From NCBI RefSeq assembly GCF_018129995.1, contig NZ_JAFCKS010000004.1, forward strand, positions 434,001 to 498,000: a DNA stretch of 64,000 nucleotides, given 5' to 3'. Below, one piece after another: positions 51,048 to 59,807 of the stretch. Origin of the DNA: Bradyrhizobium sp. SZCCT0153 (GTDB lineage: Bacteria; Pseudomonadota; Alphaproteobacteria; Rhizobiales; Xanthobacteraceae). A program made the position numbers and the translations under genes. The notes under the pieces are model-generated. The model had not been told where the DNA came from and ran no database searches. It saw nothing but the letters and a program-made list of their open reading frames with translations. How positions within the stretch are numbered: position 1 is the stretch's first letter; each line of letters starts with the position of its first letter.

Positions 51048-51668
51048 ATGAGGAAGTTCACCATCGCTGCCATCGCCGTGCTCAGCATCGCCGGCTCGGG
51101 CGCGGTTTATGCCCAATATCATCGCCCGTGGATGGAGCACATGCGCCACATGCGCATCAATCCGGAAGACCGCGCCGCCTTCGTCGACGCGCGGATCGCC
51201 GCCGTCCATGCCGGGCTGAAGCTCAACGCCGACCAGGAGAAGCTGTGGCCGCCGGTCGAGGCCGCCGTGCGCGACTTCGCCAAGCTGCGCATCGATCGCG
51301 CCAATGCGCGAATGAATGCCGGCCCGGACGATGCGGGCAGGGATGCAAGCAAGGATGCCGACAGGCCGGAGGATCCGGTTGCTCGCCTGCGCCAGCGTGC
51401 CGACGACATGGGCGCGGCGTCGGTGGCCCTGAAGAAGATCGCCGATGCCGCCGATCCGCTCTACAAGACCCTGGATGACGGCCAGAAGCGGCGCCTTGCC
51501 GTGCTGACCCGCCACCGCGGCCCGTTCGGCGGCGGCGAGGACGGCCCGCATCGCCACTTCATGGAACGCGGCATGGACCGGATGATGGAGCGCGGCATGG
51601 ACCGCTTCCACCATGACCGTTTCGACCGCGACGGCGGCCCGGACCGGGACCGCGAGGGCCGGCTTTGA
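51048..51668 (+). CDS. LTXXQ-motif (Spy/CpxP-like) periplasmic protein
   Basis: A 206-residue exported protein with a signal peptide ending near AVYAQY; GGAGG precedes the ATG. The helical core carries LNADQEKLWPPVE, matching the LTxxQ repeat of Spy/CpxP-type periplasmic chaperones. The C-terminus is a His/Met/Asp/Arg-rich tail with a repeated MERGMDRM unit, suggestive of metal binding. Two-component genes that usually control such proteins are not nearby. Confidence 0.8.
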   Translation: MRKFTIAAIAVLSIAGSGAVYAQYHRPWMEHMRHMRINPEDRAAFVDARIAAVHAGLKLNADQEKLWPPVEAAVRDFAKLRIDRANARMNAGPDDAGRDASKDADRPEDPVARLRQRADDMGAASVALKKIADAADPLYKTLDDGQKRRLAVLTRHRGPFGGGEDGPHRHFMERGMDRMMERGMDRFHHDRFDRDGGPDRDREGRL

Positions 51669-51837
51669 GCCATCGGGGATTTTGCGGGAATCAGCCCCTG
51701 GATTAACCTTGGCGAAGCCGCTGGAATCCAGCGGCTTTTCGCTTTTTGGGGACTGTTGAAAAACCTTCGCCGCATCGCTTGCCATACCCGGATCGCTTTG
51801 CTAAACGACCGGCCTCGCAAGGCATTGACCGCCTTTC

Positions 51838-51913
<76 letters not shown>

Positions 51914-51932
51914 AGTCAAAGACTTAGCGACC

Positions 51933-51971
51933 AAGACCGTTTGAGCAGCTAACTTTTCAAACGGTCTTTTT
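51933..51971 (+). terminator. Terminator after tRNA-Lys
   Basis: AAGACCGTTTGA (51933-51944) pairs with TCAAACGGTCTT (51957-51968), a 12-bp stem with a 12-base loop, running into TTTTT. Confidence 0.9.
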
Positions 51972-52395
51972 GAAGCAGCGATATCGGCCGTTTAACGTCT
52001 GAGAGGCCTGTCTTGCGGCCGTAGGTCAGGAGGTCGTGCTCTTGAGCTATTGCTTTCGCGGGACACGATTTTTTGCGGCCGGAACCCTCAGCCGACGGTG
52101 AGCGCGATCTGTCCAGTGATGGATCGGAGCGACAGTTCAAGCTGTTCAATAGGTTGTAAGGTCGCGTGCGCACGACGTGTGCATCCGGAGATCATGAAAA
52201 ATCTTGCGACAGCCAACGTGAGCAAGTCTCTGAAGTCGTAGGCTCGCCCCGGGTCACGGCTTATCGAGCAGTGCGACCCATTGGAAAGATATGCCGACGA
52301 TGGGTCTCGAAATACTCGGTGAGTTCGCCAAGCTTCACCCCAGCTCAGCACTCAGTTTCGCCACGATCAGGCTCTCCCTGAATTCTCGGTGAATA
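51972..52395. other. Intergenic region without recognised genes
   Basis: About 420 bases between the tRNA terminator and the Lrp gene. Short open frames on both strands lack ribosome sites and coding character. No copy of the tRNA 3' end, recombinase or repeat is seen here. Confidence 0.5.
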
Positions 52396-52911
52396 TTAGA
52401 TGCCCGCATTGACGAGCAGCGGATCGGCTGAGGTCACGAGCTTCAGGGTCCGCAGCGAGAAGGTCGATCGGGTGTGCCGGATGCCCTGGATCCGGTAGAG
52501 CTTCTCCCGGAGAAAGCGCTCGTAATGCGTGGTGTCGGCGACCGCGACCTTGACCAGATAGTCGTAATCGCCGGTGACGAGATTGGCCTCGATCACCTCC
52601 GGGATCTTTGCAAGGGCGTCGCCAAACCGGGCCAGCACCTTGTCGTCGTGCTTGTCGAGCGTGACCTCGATGAAGACGATATCCTTCAGACCGATGGCGA
52701 CGTGGTCGATGACGGCCGCGTAATGCTTGATCACGCTGATCTCCTCCAGATACCTGACCCGCGACCAGCACGGCGACGACGACAGTCCGACGCGATCGGA
52801 TAATTCGTTGATTGTCAGCCGTCCTTCGTTGCGGAGGATCGAGAGAATCTTTCGATCGACCAGGTCGAGGTCCGCCTTGGTGCGCGGCTTAGCGCGGGAA
52901 GACGATTTCAT
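52396..52911 (-). CDS. Lrp/AsnC-family regulator, BkdR-like
   Basis: A 171-residue regulator. ATG 52911 is preferred; the frame is open 18 codons further up. The N-terminal helix-turn-helix (LDLVDRKILSILRNEGRLTINELSDRVGLSSSPCWSRVRYLE) is followed by the RAM effector domain, with VTGDYDYLVKVAVAD. It is divergent from the ketoacid dehydrogenase operon. In Pseudomonas putida the Lrp relative BkdR occupies this position and activates the operon in response to branched-chain amino acids; the same role is inferred here. Confidence 0.88.
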   Translation of the reverse strand: MKSSSRAKPRTKADLDLVDRKILSILRNEGRLTINELSDRVGLSSSPCWSRVRYLEEISVIKHYAAVIDHVAIGLKDIVFIEVTLDKHDDKVLARFGDALAKIPEVIEANLVTGDYDYLVKVAVADTTHYERFLREKLYRIQGIRHTRSTFSLRTLKLVTSADPLLVNAGI

Positions 52912-53023
52912 CAGAGATCTCCGGAAATGCAGACGATTCTTCTGCAAAATCCGACTATCCCACAAAATATCGGGAAAATCACCTGTTGACCCGGCAGTAG
53001 AGTCTCGTCGAGGAGATCAGCCA

Positions 53024-53314
53024 ATGTCGTCCACCGCATGTCGCGCTTCGTCCGTCGTCTTCAGAGCCATTGCCACGGATTCGCTTGCCGCGGCATCCCA
53101 GCTTCTGGCCGATGTGCAGCGCTTCGGGCTGCAGATGGTCGAATTCCGGATGCTGGTCGATGGGGAAGGCGGAGCGGCCATCGACTTCGGCATCGACGCA
53201 AACCCGGACCGCGATCCCTTGGTGCTCTGCTCTCGCTTCGCACGACATCCCGCGCTCCGTTCGGTCGAAATTGTCGGACGGTCGCCGGTCAACGCCGAAG
53301 GCACGGTGTCATGA
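53024..53314 (+). CDS. Small ACT-domain-like protein heading the bkd operon
   Basis: A 96-residue soluble protein from ATG 53024, with AGGAG upstream. Its apparent order of strand (VVFRAIATD), helix (SLAAASQLLADVQRFG), strand (MVEFRMLVDGEG), strand (AAIDFGIDANP), helix (PLVLCSRFARHP) and strand (SVEIVGRSP) matches the ACT fold, which usually binds amino acids. Its stop overlaps the start of the E1 alpha gene (ATGA). It resembles the IlvM/IlvH type in plan, but homology is not proven. Confidence 0.55.
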   Translation: MSSTACRASSVVFRAIATDSLAAASQLLADVQRFGLQMVEFRMLVDGEGGAAIDFGIDANPDRDPLVLCSRFARHPALRSVEIVGRSPVNAEGTVS

Positions 53315-54540
53315 ACGTCCAGCCTCTCACCTTTCATGTTCCCGAGCCGCACCCTTGCTTCGGCAGCGCGGCGGATGTCAGCGGCTTCCAGCTGTCGGAC
53401 GCAGTACGGGTTCGTCGCCCGGAGATCGATGTCGAGGCGAGCGAGATCCGCGATCTCGCCTACGAGTTGATCCGGGTGCTCGATGCCGACGGACATGCGG
53501 TCGGCCCCTGGTCTGAGGCATGTACCGTGGATCAACTCCGCTCCGGCCTGCGCGCGATGCTCAAGACGCGGGCCTACGATGCGCGCATGACCGTGATGCA
53601 ACGGCAGCGCAAGACGTCCTTTTACATGCAGTGCACCGGCGAAGAGGCGATCGCGTGCGGCTTCCAGTCGGCGCTGCAGGCAGGGGACATGAACTTCCCG
53701 ACCTATCGCCAGCAGGGGCTGTTGATCGCGCAGGACTGGCCGCTGGTCGACCTGATGTGCCAGGTGCTGTCGAACGAAAAGGATCGCATGAAAGGTCGCC
53801 AGCTTCCGGTGTTCTATTCGGCGCGTGAGGCCGGCTTTTTCTCGATCTCCGGTAATCTCGCCACCCAGTATGTGCAGGCGGTGGGTTGGGCGATGGCGTC
53901 GGCGATGCGGGGCGACAGCCGCGTGGCCGCAGCCTGGATTGGCGAGGGCGCGACCGCCGAAAACGACTTCCATGCCGCGCTGGTGTTCGCCTCGGTGTAC
54001 CGCCCACCCGTGGTTCTCAACGTCGTCAACAATCAGTGGGCGATCTCGACGGCGCAGTCAGTAGCCGGCGGCGCACAGGCGACCTTTGCGGCCCGCGCGC
54101 ATGGCTACGGAATTCCCGCGTTGCGCGTCGATGGCAACGATTATCTGGCCGTTCACGCGGCGGCGTGCTGGGCCGTGGAACGCGCCCGCCGCAATCTCGG
54201 GTCGACGCTGATCGAGTGGGTGACCTATCGGGCCGCACCGCATTCGACCTCAGACGATCCGTCGAAATATCGCCCGCAGAACGACCAGGCGGTGTGGCCG
54301 CTCGGCGATCCCGTCGAACGGCTGAAGGATCATTTGACCGGGATTGGTGAATGGAGCGAGGCGCGTCACGTCCAGCTAAAAGCGGAGCTCGACGAGGAGA
54401 TCGCCGGCGCGGCGAAGGAGGCGCAGGGTTCTGGGACGCTGGTCGAGGGCTCCAAGTGCAGCCCGGCCTCGATGTTCGATGATGTCTACAAATCGATGCC
54501 GCCTCACTTGCGCGAACAGCGGCAGGAGCTTGGGTTCTGA
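53311..54540 (+). CDS. bkdA1: Branched-chain 2-oxoacid dehydrogenase E1 component, alpha subunit
   Basis: A 409-residue thiamine-diphosphate enzyme subunit; ATG 53311 overlaps the ACT-like gene's stop. The segments PTYRQQGLLIAQDWPLVDLMCQVLSNEKDRMKGRQLP, EAGFFSISGNLATQ and the cofactor site AAWIGEGATAENDF to VVNNQWAIST match the Pseudomonas BkdA1 type closely, including the C-terminal MFDDVYKSMPPHLREQRQELG. With the beta subunit it decarboxylates the oxoacids of valine, leucine and isoleucine. Confidence 0.93.
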   Translation: MNVQPLTFHVPEPHPCFGSAADVSGFQLSDAVRVRRPEIDVEASEIRDLAYELIRVLDADGHAVGPWSEACTVDQLRSGLRAMLKTRAYDARMTVMQRQRKTSFYMQCTGEEAIACGFQSALQAGDMNFPTYRQQGLLIAQDWPLVDLMCQVLSNEKDRMKGRQLPVFYSAREAGFFSISGNLATQYVQAVGWAMASAMRGDSRVAAAWIGEGATAENDFHAALVFASVYRPPVVLNVVNNQWAISTAQSVAGGAQATFAARAHGYGIPALRVDGNDYLAVHAAACWAVERARRNLGSTLIEWVTYRAAPHSTSDDPSKYRPQNDQAVWPLGDPVERLKDHLTGIGEWSEARHVQLKAELDEEIAGAAKEAQGSGTLVEGSKCSPASMFDDVYKSMPPHLREQRQELGF

Positions 54541-54542
54541 CC

Positions 54543-55556
54543 ATGCCTTCCTTGACGATGATCGAAGCGATCCGCGATGCCATGGACGTGATGATGGCGC
54601 GGGACGACCGTGTCGTCACCTTCGGCCAGGACGTTGGTCGCTTCGGCGGCGTGTTTCGCTGTACCGACGGCCTGCAGGGCAAATACGGGTCATCGCGCTG
54701 CTTTGATACACCGATCTCTGAAAGCGGCATCGTCGGCATCGCGGTCGGCATGGGGGCGTACGGCTTGAGGCCGGTCGCTGAAATCCAGTTCGCCGACTAC
54801 ATGTATCCGGCCTATGACCAGATCGTGTCGGAGGCGGCGCGGCTGCGCTACCGCTCGGCCGGCGAGTTCAGCGCCCCGATCGTGGTGCGCATGCCCTGTG
54901 GCGGCGGCATCTTCGGGGCGCAGACGCACAGCCAAAGCCCAGAGGCACTGTTCACCCATGTGGCGGGGTTGAAGACGGTCATTCCCTCGAACCCGCATGA
55001 CGCGAAGGGATTGCTCATCGCTGCGATCGAGGATGACGATCCGGTGGTGTTTCTCGAACCGAAGCGGATCTACAACGGTCCGTTCGACGGTCATCACGAC
55101 CGGCCGGTCGTGCCGTGGTCGAAGCACGAGCTGAGTGAAACGCCGCAGGGTCATTACACCGTGCCGATCGGCGAAGCGGTCGTTCGCCGGGAAGGAGCGG
55201 AGGTGTCGATCCTGGCCTATGGCACCATGGTCCATGTCGCCGAGGCGGCCCGTCGGGAGGTTGGCATCGATGCCGAGATCATCGATCTCAGGTCGCTCAT
55301 TCCGCTCGACGTCGACACCATCGTGCAATCGGTGATCAAGACCGGCCGCTGCATGATCGTGCACGAAGCGACCCGCACGTCGGGCTTTGGCGCCGAGCTT
55401 TCCGCATTGATCCAGGAAAAGTGTTTCTATCATCTCGAGGCGCCGGTCGTGCGGGTGACGGGCTGGGACACGCCTTACCCGCATGCGCAGGAGTGGGACT
55501 ATTTCCCGGGGCCGGATCGCGTCGGCCGCGCGCTGATCCGGCTGATGGAGAGTTGA
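54543..55556 (+). CDS. bkdA2: Branched-chain 2-oxoacid dehydrogenase E1 component, beta subunit
   Basis: A 337-residue subunit starting 2 bases after the alpha gene. Typical segments are FGQDVGRFGGVFRCTDGL, FDTPISESGIVGIAVGMG, VRMPCGGGIFGAQTHSQSPEA and the C-terminal HEATRTSGFGAELSALIQE. It forms the alpha2-beta2 E1 with the preceding product. Length and motifs are complete. Confidence 0.93.
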   Translation: MPSLTMIEAIRDAMDVMMARDDRVVTFGQDVGRFGGVFRCTDGLQGKYGSSRCFDTPISESGIVGIAVGMGAYGLRPVAEIQFADYMYPAYDQIVSEAARLRYRSAGEFSAPIVVRMPCGGGIFGAQTHSQSPEALFTHVAGLKTVIPSNPHDAKGLLIAAIEDDDPVVFLEPKRIYNGPFDGHHDRPVVPWSKHELSETPQGHYTVPIGEAVVRREGAEVSILAYGTMVHVAEAARREVGIDAEIIDLRSLIPLDVDTIVQSVIKTGRCMIVHEATRTSGFGAELSALIQEKCFYHLEAPVVRVTGWDTPYPHAQEWDYFPGPDRVGRALIRLMES

Positions 55557-55557
55557 G

Positions 55558-56820
55558 ATGCCCGTCGAGTTGGTCAAGCTACCCGATGTCGGAGAGGGCG
55601 TTGCCGAGGCGGAAATCGTCGAATGGCATGTGGCCGTCGGCGAAGCGGTCAAGGAGGACCAGATCCTGGCAGCTGTCATGACCGACAAGGTGACGGTCGA
55701 GGTTCCTTCGCCAAGGGCTGGCGTGGTCGTCGAACTCGGCGGAGAACTGGGCGCGCGTCTCGCTGTCGGCAGTGCGCTGGTCGGAATCAGGTTTGGAGCT
55801 GACGATGACGGCGTTGCAAATGGGCACGAAGCTGTCGCGCGGGTCATCGTTGGTACTGGCTCTGATGCGATCCCGGTTGAAGTGACGCCCCGGACCACGG
55901 GGGATCGACGCAACCGCGCGGCCGGCGCCATCGCAACACTGTCGCCGGCACGGCCGATTGCCTCGCCGGCGACAAGGGCGCGAGCGCGTGAGGCGGGAAT
56001 TGATCTCCGTTTGGTTTTGGGCTCTGGGCCCGCCGGCCGGATCACGCGCGACGACCTCGCCGATCATGTTCGAAATCGATCGAAGGGGACCGGTGGCCAC
56101 CGGATCGCGCAGTGCAATGATGCTGTCGAGCAGATCAAGGTCATTGGTCTGCGTCGCAAGATCGCCGAGAGGATGGCGGAATCTACCCGGCGTGTGGCGC
56201 ATTTTTCCTATGTCGAGGAAATCGATGTCACGGCGCTCGAGGAATGCCGCAAGCAGCTGAACGCGCGGTTTGCCGACGCCCGGCCGAAGTTGACCGTCTT
56301 GCCCTTTGTCGTCGCGTCGCTTGTTCGCGCGCTGCACGATTTTCCGCAAATCAACGGAACCTATGACGATGACAAGGAGGTCGTCAGCCGCCACAGTGCC
56401 GTTCATGTCGGCATAGCCACGCAGACTCCATCCGGCCTGATGGTGCCTGTGCTCTTCCATGCCGAGGCGCGCGATCTCTGGGGCTGCGCGGAAGAGATCA
56501 AGCAGCTCGCGACGGCGGCGCGCGAAGGCCGCGCGAAGCGGGAAGAACTGAGCGGCTCGACCATCACCATCACCAGTCTCGGCGATCTCGGTGGCATCGC
56601 AACAACGCCCGTCATCAATCGGCCGGAGCTCGCGATCCTCGGCGTCAACCGAATGATGATTCGCCCGGTGTGGCAGGATGGTCAATTCGTTCCGCGTATG
56701 ATGATGAACCTGTCGTCGTCATTTGATCACCGCATCGTCGATGGCTACGAGGCCGCGCAATTCATCCGGCGTGTGAAAGAGCTGCTCGAGGCGCCGGCCC
56801 TTCTCTTGGTTGGAAACTGA
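55558..56820 (+). CDS. bkdB: Branched-chain 2-oxoacid dehydrogenase E2 component (lipoamide acyltransferase)
   Basis: A 420-residue core protein. One lipoyl domain has the lysine K44 in MTDKVTVEVPSP. A peripheral-subunit-binding domain lies near residues 135-170 (ASPATRARAREAGIDLRLVLGSGPAGRITRDDL). The C-terminal acyltransferase domain has the active-site FDHRIVDG with His391. It starts 1 base after the E1 beta stop and transfers the acyl group to CoA. Confidence 0.93.
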   Translation: MPVELVKLPDVGEGVAEAEIVEWHVAVGEAVKEDQILAAVMTDKVTVEVPSPRAGVVVELGGELGARLAVGSALVGIRFGADDDGVANGHEAVARVIVGTGSDAIPVEVTPRTTGDRRNRAAGAIATLSPARPIASPATRARAREAGIDLRLVLGSGPAGRITRDDLADHVRNRSKGTGGHRIAQCNDAVEQIKVIGLRRKIAERMAESTRRVAHFSYVEEIDVTALEECRKQLNARFADARPKLTVLPFVVASLVRALHDFPQINGTYDDDKEVVSRHSAVHVGIATQTPSGLMVPVLFHAEARDLWGCAEEIKQLATAAREGRAKREELSGSTITITSLGDLGGIATTPVINRPELAILGVNRMMIRPVWQDGQFVPRMMMNLSSSFDHRIVDGYEAAQFIRRVKELLEAPALLLVGN

Positions 56821-56821
56821 C

Positions 56822-58228
56822 GTGCGGGAGAGCACCGTAGAGGTCGTGATCATCGGCGGAGGGCCCGGCGGCTATGTCGCCGCCATTCGTGCCGGGCAAC
56901 TGGGATTGCGAACCGTACTGATCGAGCGCGCCGCCCTGGGCGGGACCTGCCTGAATGTCGGCTGCATCCCGTCCAAGGCGCTAATCCACGCCGCTGATGC
57001 GTTCCATGTCGCCAATGGGCAACGTGAAACCACGCCGTTCGGCTTGAGTATGGGGGAGGCGAAGCTCGATTTCGGGCGGACCGTTGCGTGGAAGGACGCG
57101 ATCGTGAATCGCCTGACAGGCGGCGTCGCAGGCCTCCTGAAGCGAAGCGGTGTGTCGGTGATCTCAGGCGTCGCCGAAATACTGGATGGCAAGACCGTCA
57201 AGGTCGGAACGGCTGATGCGACGACGCGTGTTCGCGCCAAGCACCTCGTTCTCGCAACCGGTTCGGTGCCGCAGGTCCTGACCACGCTGCCGTTCGGCGG
57301 CAATGTCATCTCATCGACCGAGTTGCTCTCGCTGCCCGAGAGGCCGCGCAACCTCGTTGTTGTCGGTGCCGGGTATATCGGCCTTGAGCTCGGAATGGCC
57401 TTCGCAAAGCTCGGATCTGATGTGACGGTCGTCGAGGCCGCCGAGCGGATCCTGCCGAGATGGGACGCGGCGTTGACGCGACCTGTGGTGAGGCGGCTTG
57501 AGGAGCTAAAGGTCAGTGTCATCACCTCGGCGTACGCTCAGGGGCTGACGCCGGATGGCGAGAGCTTGTTGATCGAGCAGCGCGGGCGGGCTCCGCGCGA
57601 ACTACCAGCGGACAAAATCCTGGTCGCCGTCGGGCGCACGCCTTGCACTGAGGGTTTCGGCTTGGAGCGGCTGGATCTCGCGATGGACGGAAAGTTCGTT
57701 GCGATCGATGACCGCTCCGAGACATCGATGTCGAATGTCTGGGCGATCGGCGATCTCACGGGAGAGCCGATGCTGGCACATCGCGCCATGGCGCAGGGCG
57801 CGATGGTGGCGGAGAACATTGCGGGACAACGCCGCTCCTTCGATGCCACAGCCATTCCGTCCGTGTGCTTCACCGATCCGGAAGTGATTTCGGTCGGACG
57901 AACGCCGGAAGAGGCCAAGGCAGATGGCAAGGTGGACGGTTACGAGATCAAGGTCGCGACCTTTCCCTTCGCTGCCAATGGCCGGGCCCTGACGCAGGTG
58001 GACGAGGAGGGGTTCGTACGGATCGTCGCGCGCGCCAGCGACCACCTCGTGCTGGGGGCGCAGGCGGTCGGGGCGGGAGTCTCGGAACTGACGTCGTCGC
58101 TGACACTTGCCATTGAAATGGGAGCGGTGCTCGAGGACATTGCCGGCACCATCGGCGCCCATCCGACGCGGAGCGAGGCGATCCACGAGGCTGCGCTTGG
58201 CGCGTTGGGGCGCGGCCTGCATTTTTGA
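56822..58228 (+). CDS. lpdV: Dihydrolipoyl dehydrogenase (E3)
   Basis: A 468-residue flavoprotein that reoxidises the lipoyl group of E2 with NAD. GTG 56822 lies 1 base after the E2 stop; a TTG at 56810, inside E2, is an alternative. FAD motif IIGGGPGGYVAAIRAGQLG, redox pair GGTCLNVGCIPSKAL, NAD motif VVGAGYIGLELGMAFAKLG and C-terminal catalytic GAHPTRSEAIHEAALG are all intact. Operon membership ties it to the branched-chain complex. Confidence 0.92.
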   Translation: MRESTVEVVIIGGGPGGYVAAIRAGQLGLRTVLIERAALGGTCLNVGCIPSKALIHAADAFHVANGQRETTPFGLSMGEAKLDFGRTVAWKDAIVNRLTGGVAGLLKRSGVSVISGVAEILDGKTVKVGTADATTRVRAKHLVLATGSVPQVLTTLPFGGNVISSTELLSLPERPRNLVVVGAGYIGLELGMAFAKLGSDVTVVEAAERILPRWDAALTRPVVRRLEELKVSVITSAYAQGLTPDGESLLIEQRGRAPRELPADKILVAVGRTPCTEGFGLERLDLAMDGKFVAIDDRSETSMSNVWAIGDLTGEPMLAHRAMAQGAMVAENIAGQRRSFDATAIPSVCFTDPEVISVGRTPEEAKADGKVDGYEIKVATFPFAANGRALTQVDEEGFVRIVARASDHLVLGAQAVGAGVSELTSSLTLAIEMGAVLEDIAGTIGAHPTRSEAIHEAALGALGRGLHF

Positions 58229-58300
58229 TGGACGCGAAAGAAAATTTGGTGGAAACGTCCTGCAAGACTTGCAGCAGGATCAAACTCTGGAGCGCGGACC

Positions 58301-59752
58301 TTGTCTAAATCTGAACGGACTTACCGCAACTACATCGCCGGCCGCTGGGTCGATGCCGCCGATGGACGCCGCCTCGAGATCCTGGATCCGTCCGACGGTT
58401 CGCATCTTGCGGATATTGCCCGTAGCAGCCGCGAAGACATCGATCGCGCGGTCCTGGCGGCCCGAGCGGCGCTGGCCGGCGACTGGGGACGCATGTCGGC
58501 GACTGACCGTGGCCGTGTCCTGCACCGGATCGGCGAGGGTGTTCTGAAACACGTCGATCTGCTGGCGGATCTCGAAGCACGTGACGTCGGCAAGCCGCTC
58601 AAGCAGGCGCGGGCCGATGTCGAGGCGCTGGCGCGCTACTTCGAATTCTATGGTGCCGCCGCCGACAAGGTTCACGGCGACACCATCCCTTATCGTTCCG
58701 GCTTCACGGCCATCACACTGTATGAGCCTCACGGCGTAACCGCCCATATCATTCCCTGGAATTATCCGATGCAGATCATCGGACGCAGCCTTGGTGCAGC
58801 CCTTGCCATGGGCAACGCCGCCGTCGTGAAGCCGGCGGAAGAAGCCTGCCTCACGGTGATCGAGTTCGCCCGCATTGCGGAAGAGGCGGGATTGCCGCAC
58901 GGCGCGTTCAACCTTGTCACCGGGACCGGCGAGGAGGCTGGCGCGGCCTTGTCCGGCCATCCCGGCATCAATCACATTTCGTTCACGGGTTCGGTGGCGA
59001 CCGGCGCGCTGGTGCAGGCAGCCGCGGGGCGGAATGCGGTGCCGGTGACGCTGGAGCTTGGCGGCAAGTCGCCGCAACTGGTGTTTGCCGATGCCGAACT
59101 CGATCGGGCTTTGCCGTTCCTGGTGATGGCGGGCATTCAGAACGCCGGCCAGACCTGCTCTGCATCGTCGCGGATCCTGGTCGAGCAGTCGGTCTACGAA
59201 GAGGTCGTAGCACGCATGGCCGATGCGTACCGAAAGCTGAAGGTGGGACCGGCGCTGTCCGACCTGGATGTCGGCCCCGTGGTCTCCCGCCGGCAGAAGG
59301 ACATCGTCGGCGGTTATATCGGTCTTGCCGAGCGTGACGGCGCGCGTATCGCAGCGCAAGGCACGATCGCGCCAGATGCACCTGCCGGTGGCGCCTATGT
59401 CAAGCCGACGCTGATCCGCGACGTTTCGCCCAGCCACCGCCTCGTGCAGGAAGAGATCTTCGGGCCGGTCCAGGTGATCATGCCCTTCGACAGCGAGCAA
59501 CATGCGCTCGAACTGGCGAACGGTACGCCCTTTGGCCTTGTCTGTGGAATCTGGACCCGGGACGGCGCGCGACAATTCCGCCTCGCGCGCGGGATTCATT
59601 CAGGCCAGGTCTTCATCAACAACTACGGCGCCGGCGGCGGCATCGAGCTGCCGTTCGGCGGCGTCAAGCGCTCAGGCCATGGCCGCGAGAAGGGCTTTGA
59701 AGCGCTCTACGGCTTTGCAACGACCAAGACGATTTCGATCTATCACGGCTGA
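58301..59752 (+). CDS. Aldehyde dehydrogenase
   Basis: A 483-residue NAD(P)-dependent enzyme starting at TTG 58301 (GGAG upstream). The general base E252 is in LELGGKSP and the nucleophile C286 in NAGQTCSASSR; the cofactor site has IPWNYPMQ and FTGSVATG. It lies 72 bases after the E3 gene on the same strand, so it is probably expressed with the bkd genes and oxidises an aldehyde tied to branched-chain or related catabolism. Exact substrate unknown. Confidence 0.9.
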   Translation: MSKSERTYRNYIAGRWVDAADGRRLEILDPSDGSHLADIARSSREDIDRAVLAARAALAGDWGRMSATDRGRVLHRIGEGVLKHVDLLADLEARDVGKPLKQARADVEALARYFEFYGAAADKVHGDTIPYRSGFTAITLYEPHGVTAHIIPWNYPMQIIGRSLGAALAMGNAAVVKPAEEACLTVIEFARIAEEAGLPHGAFNLVTGTGEEAGAALSGHPGINHISFTGSVATGALVQAAAGRNAVPVTLELGGKSPQLVFADAELDRALPFLVMAGIQNAGQTCSASSRILVEQSVYEEVVARMADAYRKLKVGPALSDLDVGPVVSRRQKDIVGGYIGLAERDGARIAAQGTIAPDAPAGGAYVKPTLIRDVSPSHRLVQEEIFGPVQVIMPFDSEQHALELANGTPFGLVCGIWTRDGARQFRLARGIHSGQVFINNYGAGGGIELPFGGVKRSGHGREKGFEALYGFATTKTISIYHG

Positions 59753-59807
59753 CGGCTGCGAAGTGCTGGCGGCGATCAAGCCGCCCGGCACTAACCGTGA
59801 TTGCGCG

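Noticed and set aside
49800..51785. 661-codon minus-strand frame opposite the TRAP receptor and LTXXQ genes
   Set aside because: It crosses a strong terminator and two clear plus-strand genes and has no domain; an artefact of high GC content.
59768..59785. GGCGGC/GCCGCC hairpin between the aldehyde dehydrogenase and IPMDH-like genes
   Set aside because: Only six base pairs and no T-run on either strand, so a terminator call is not supported.
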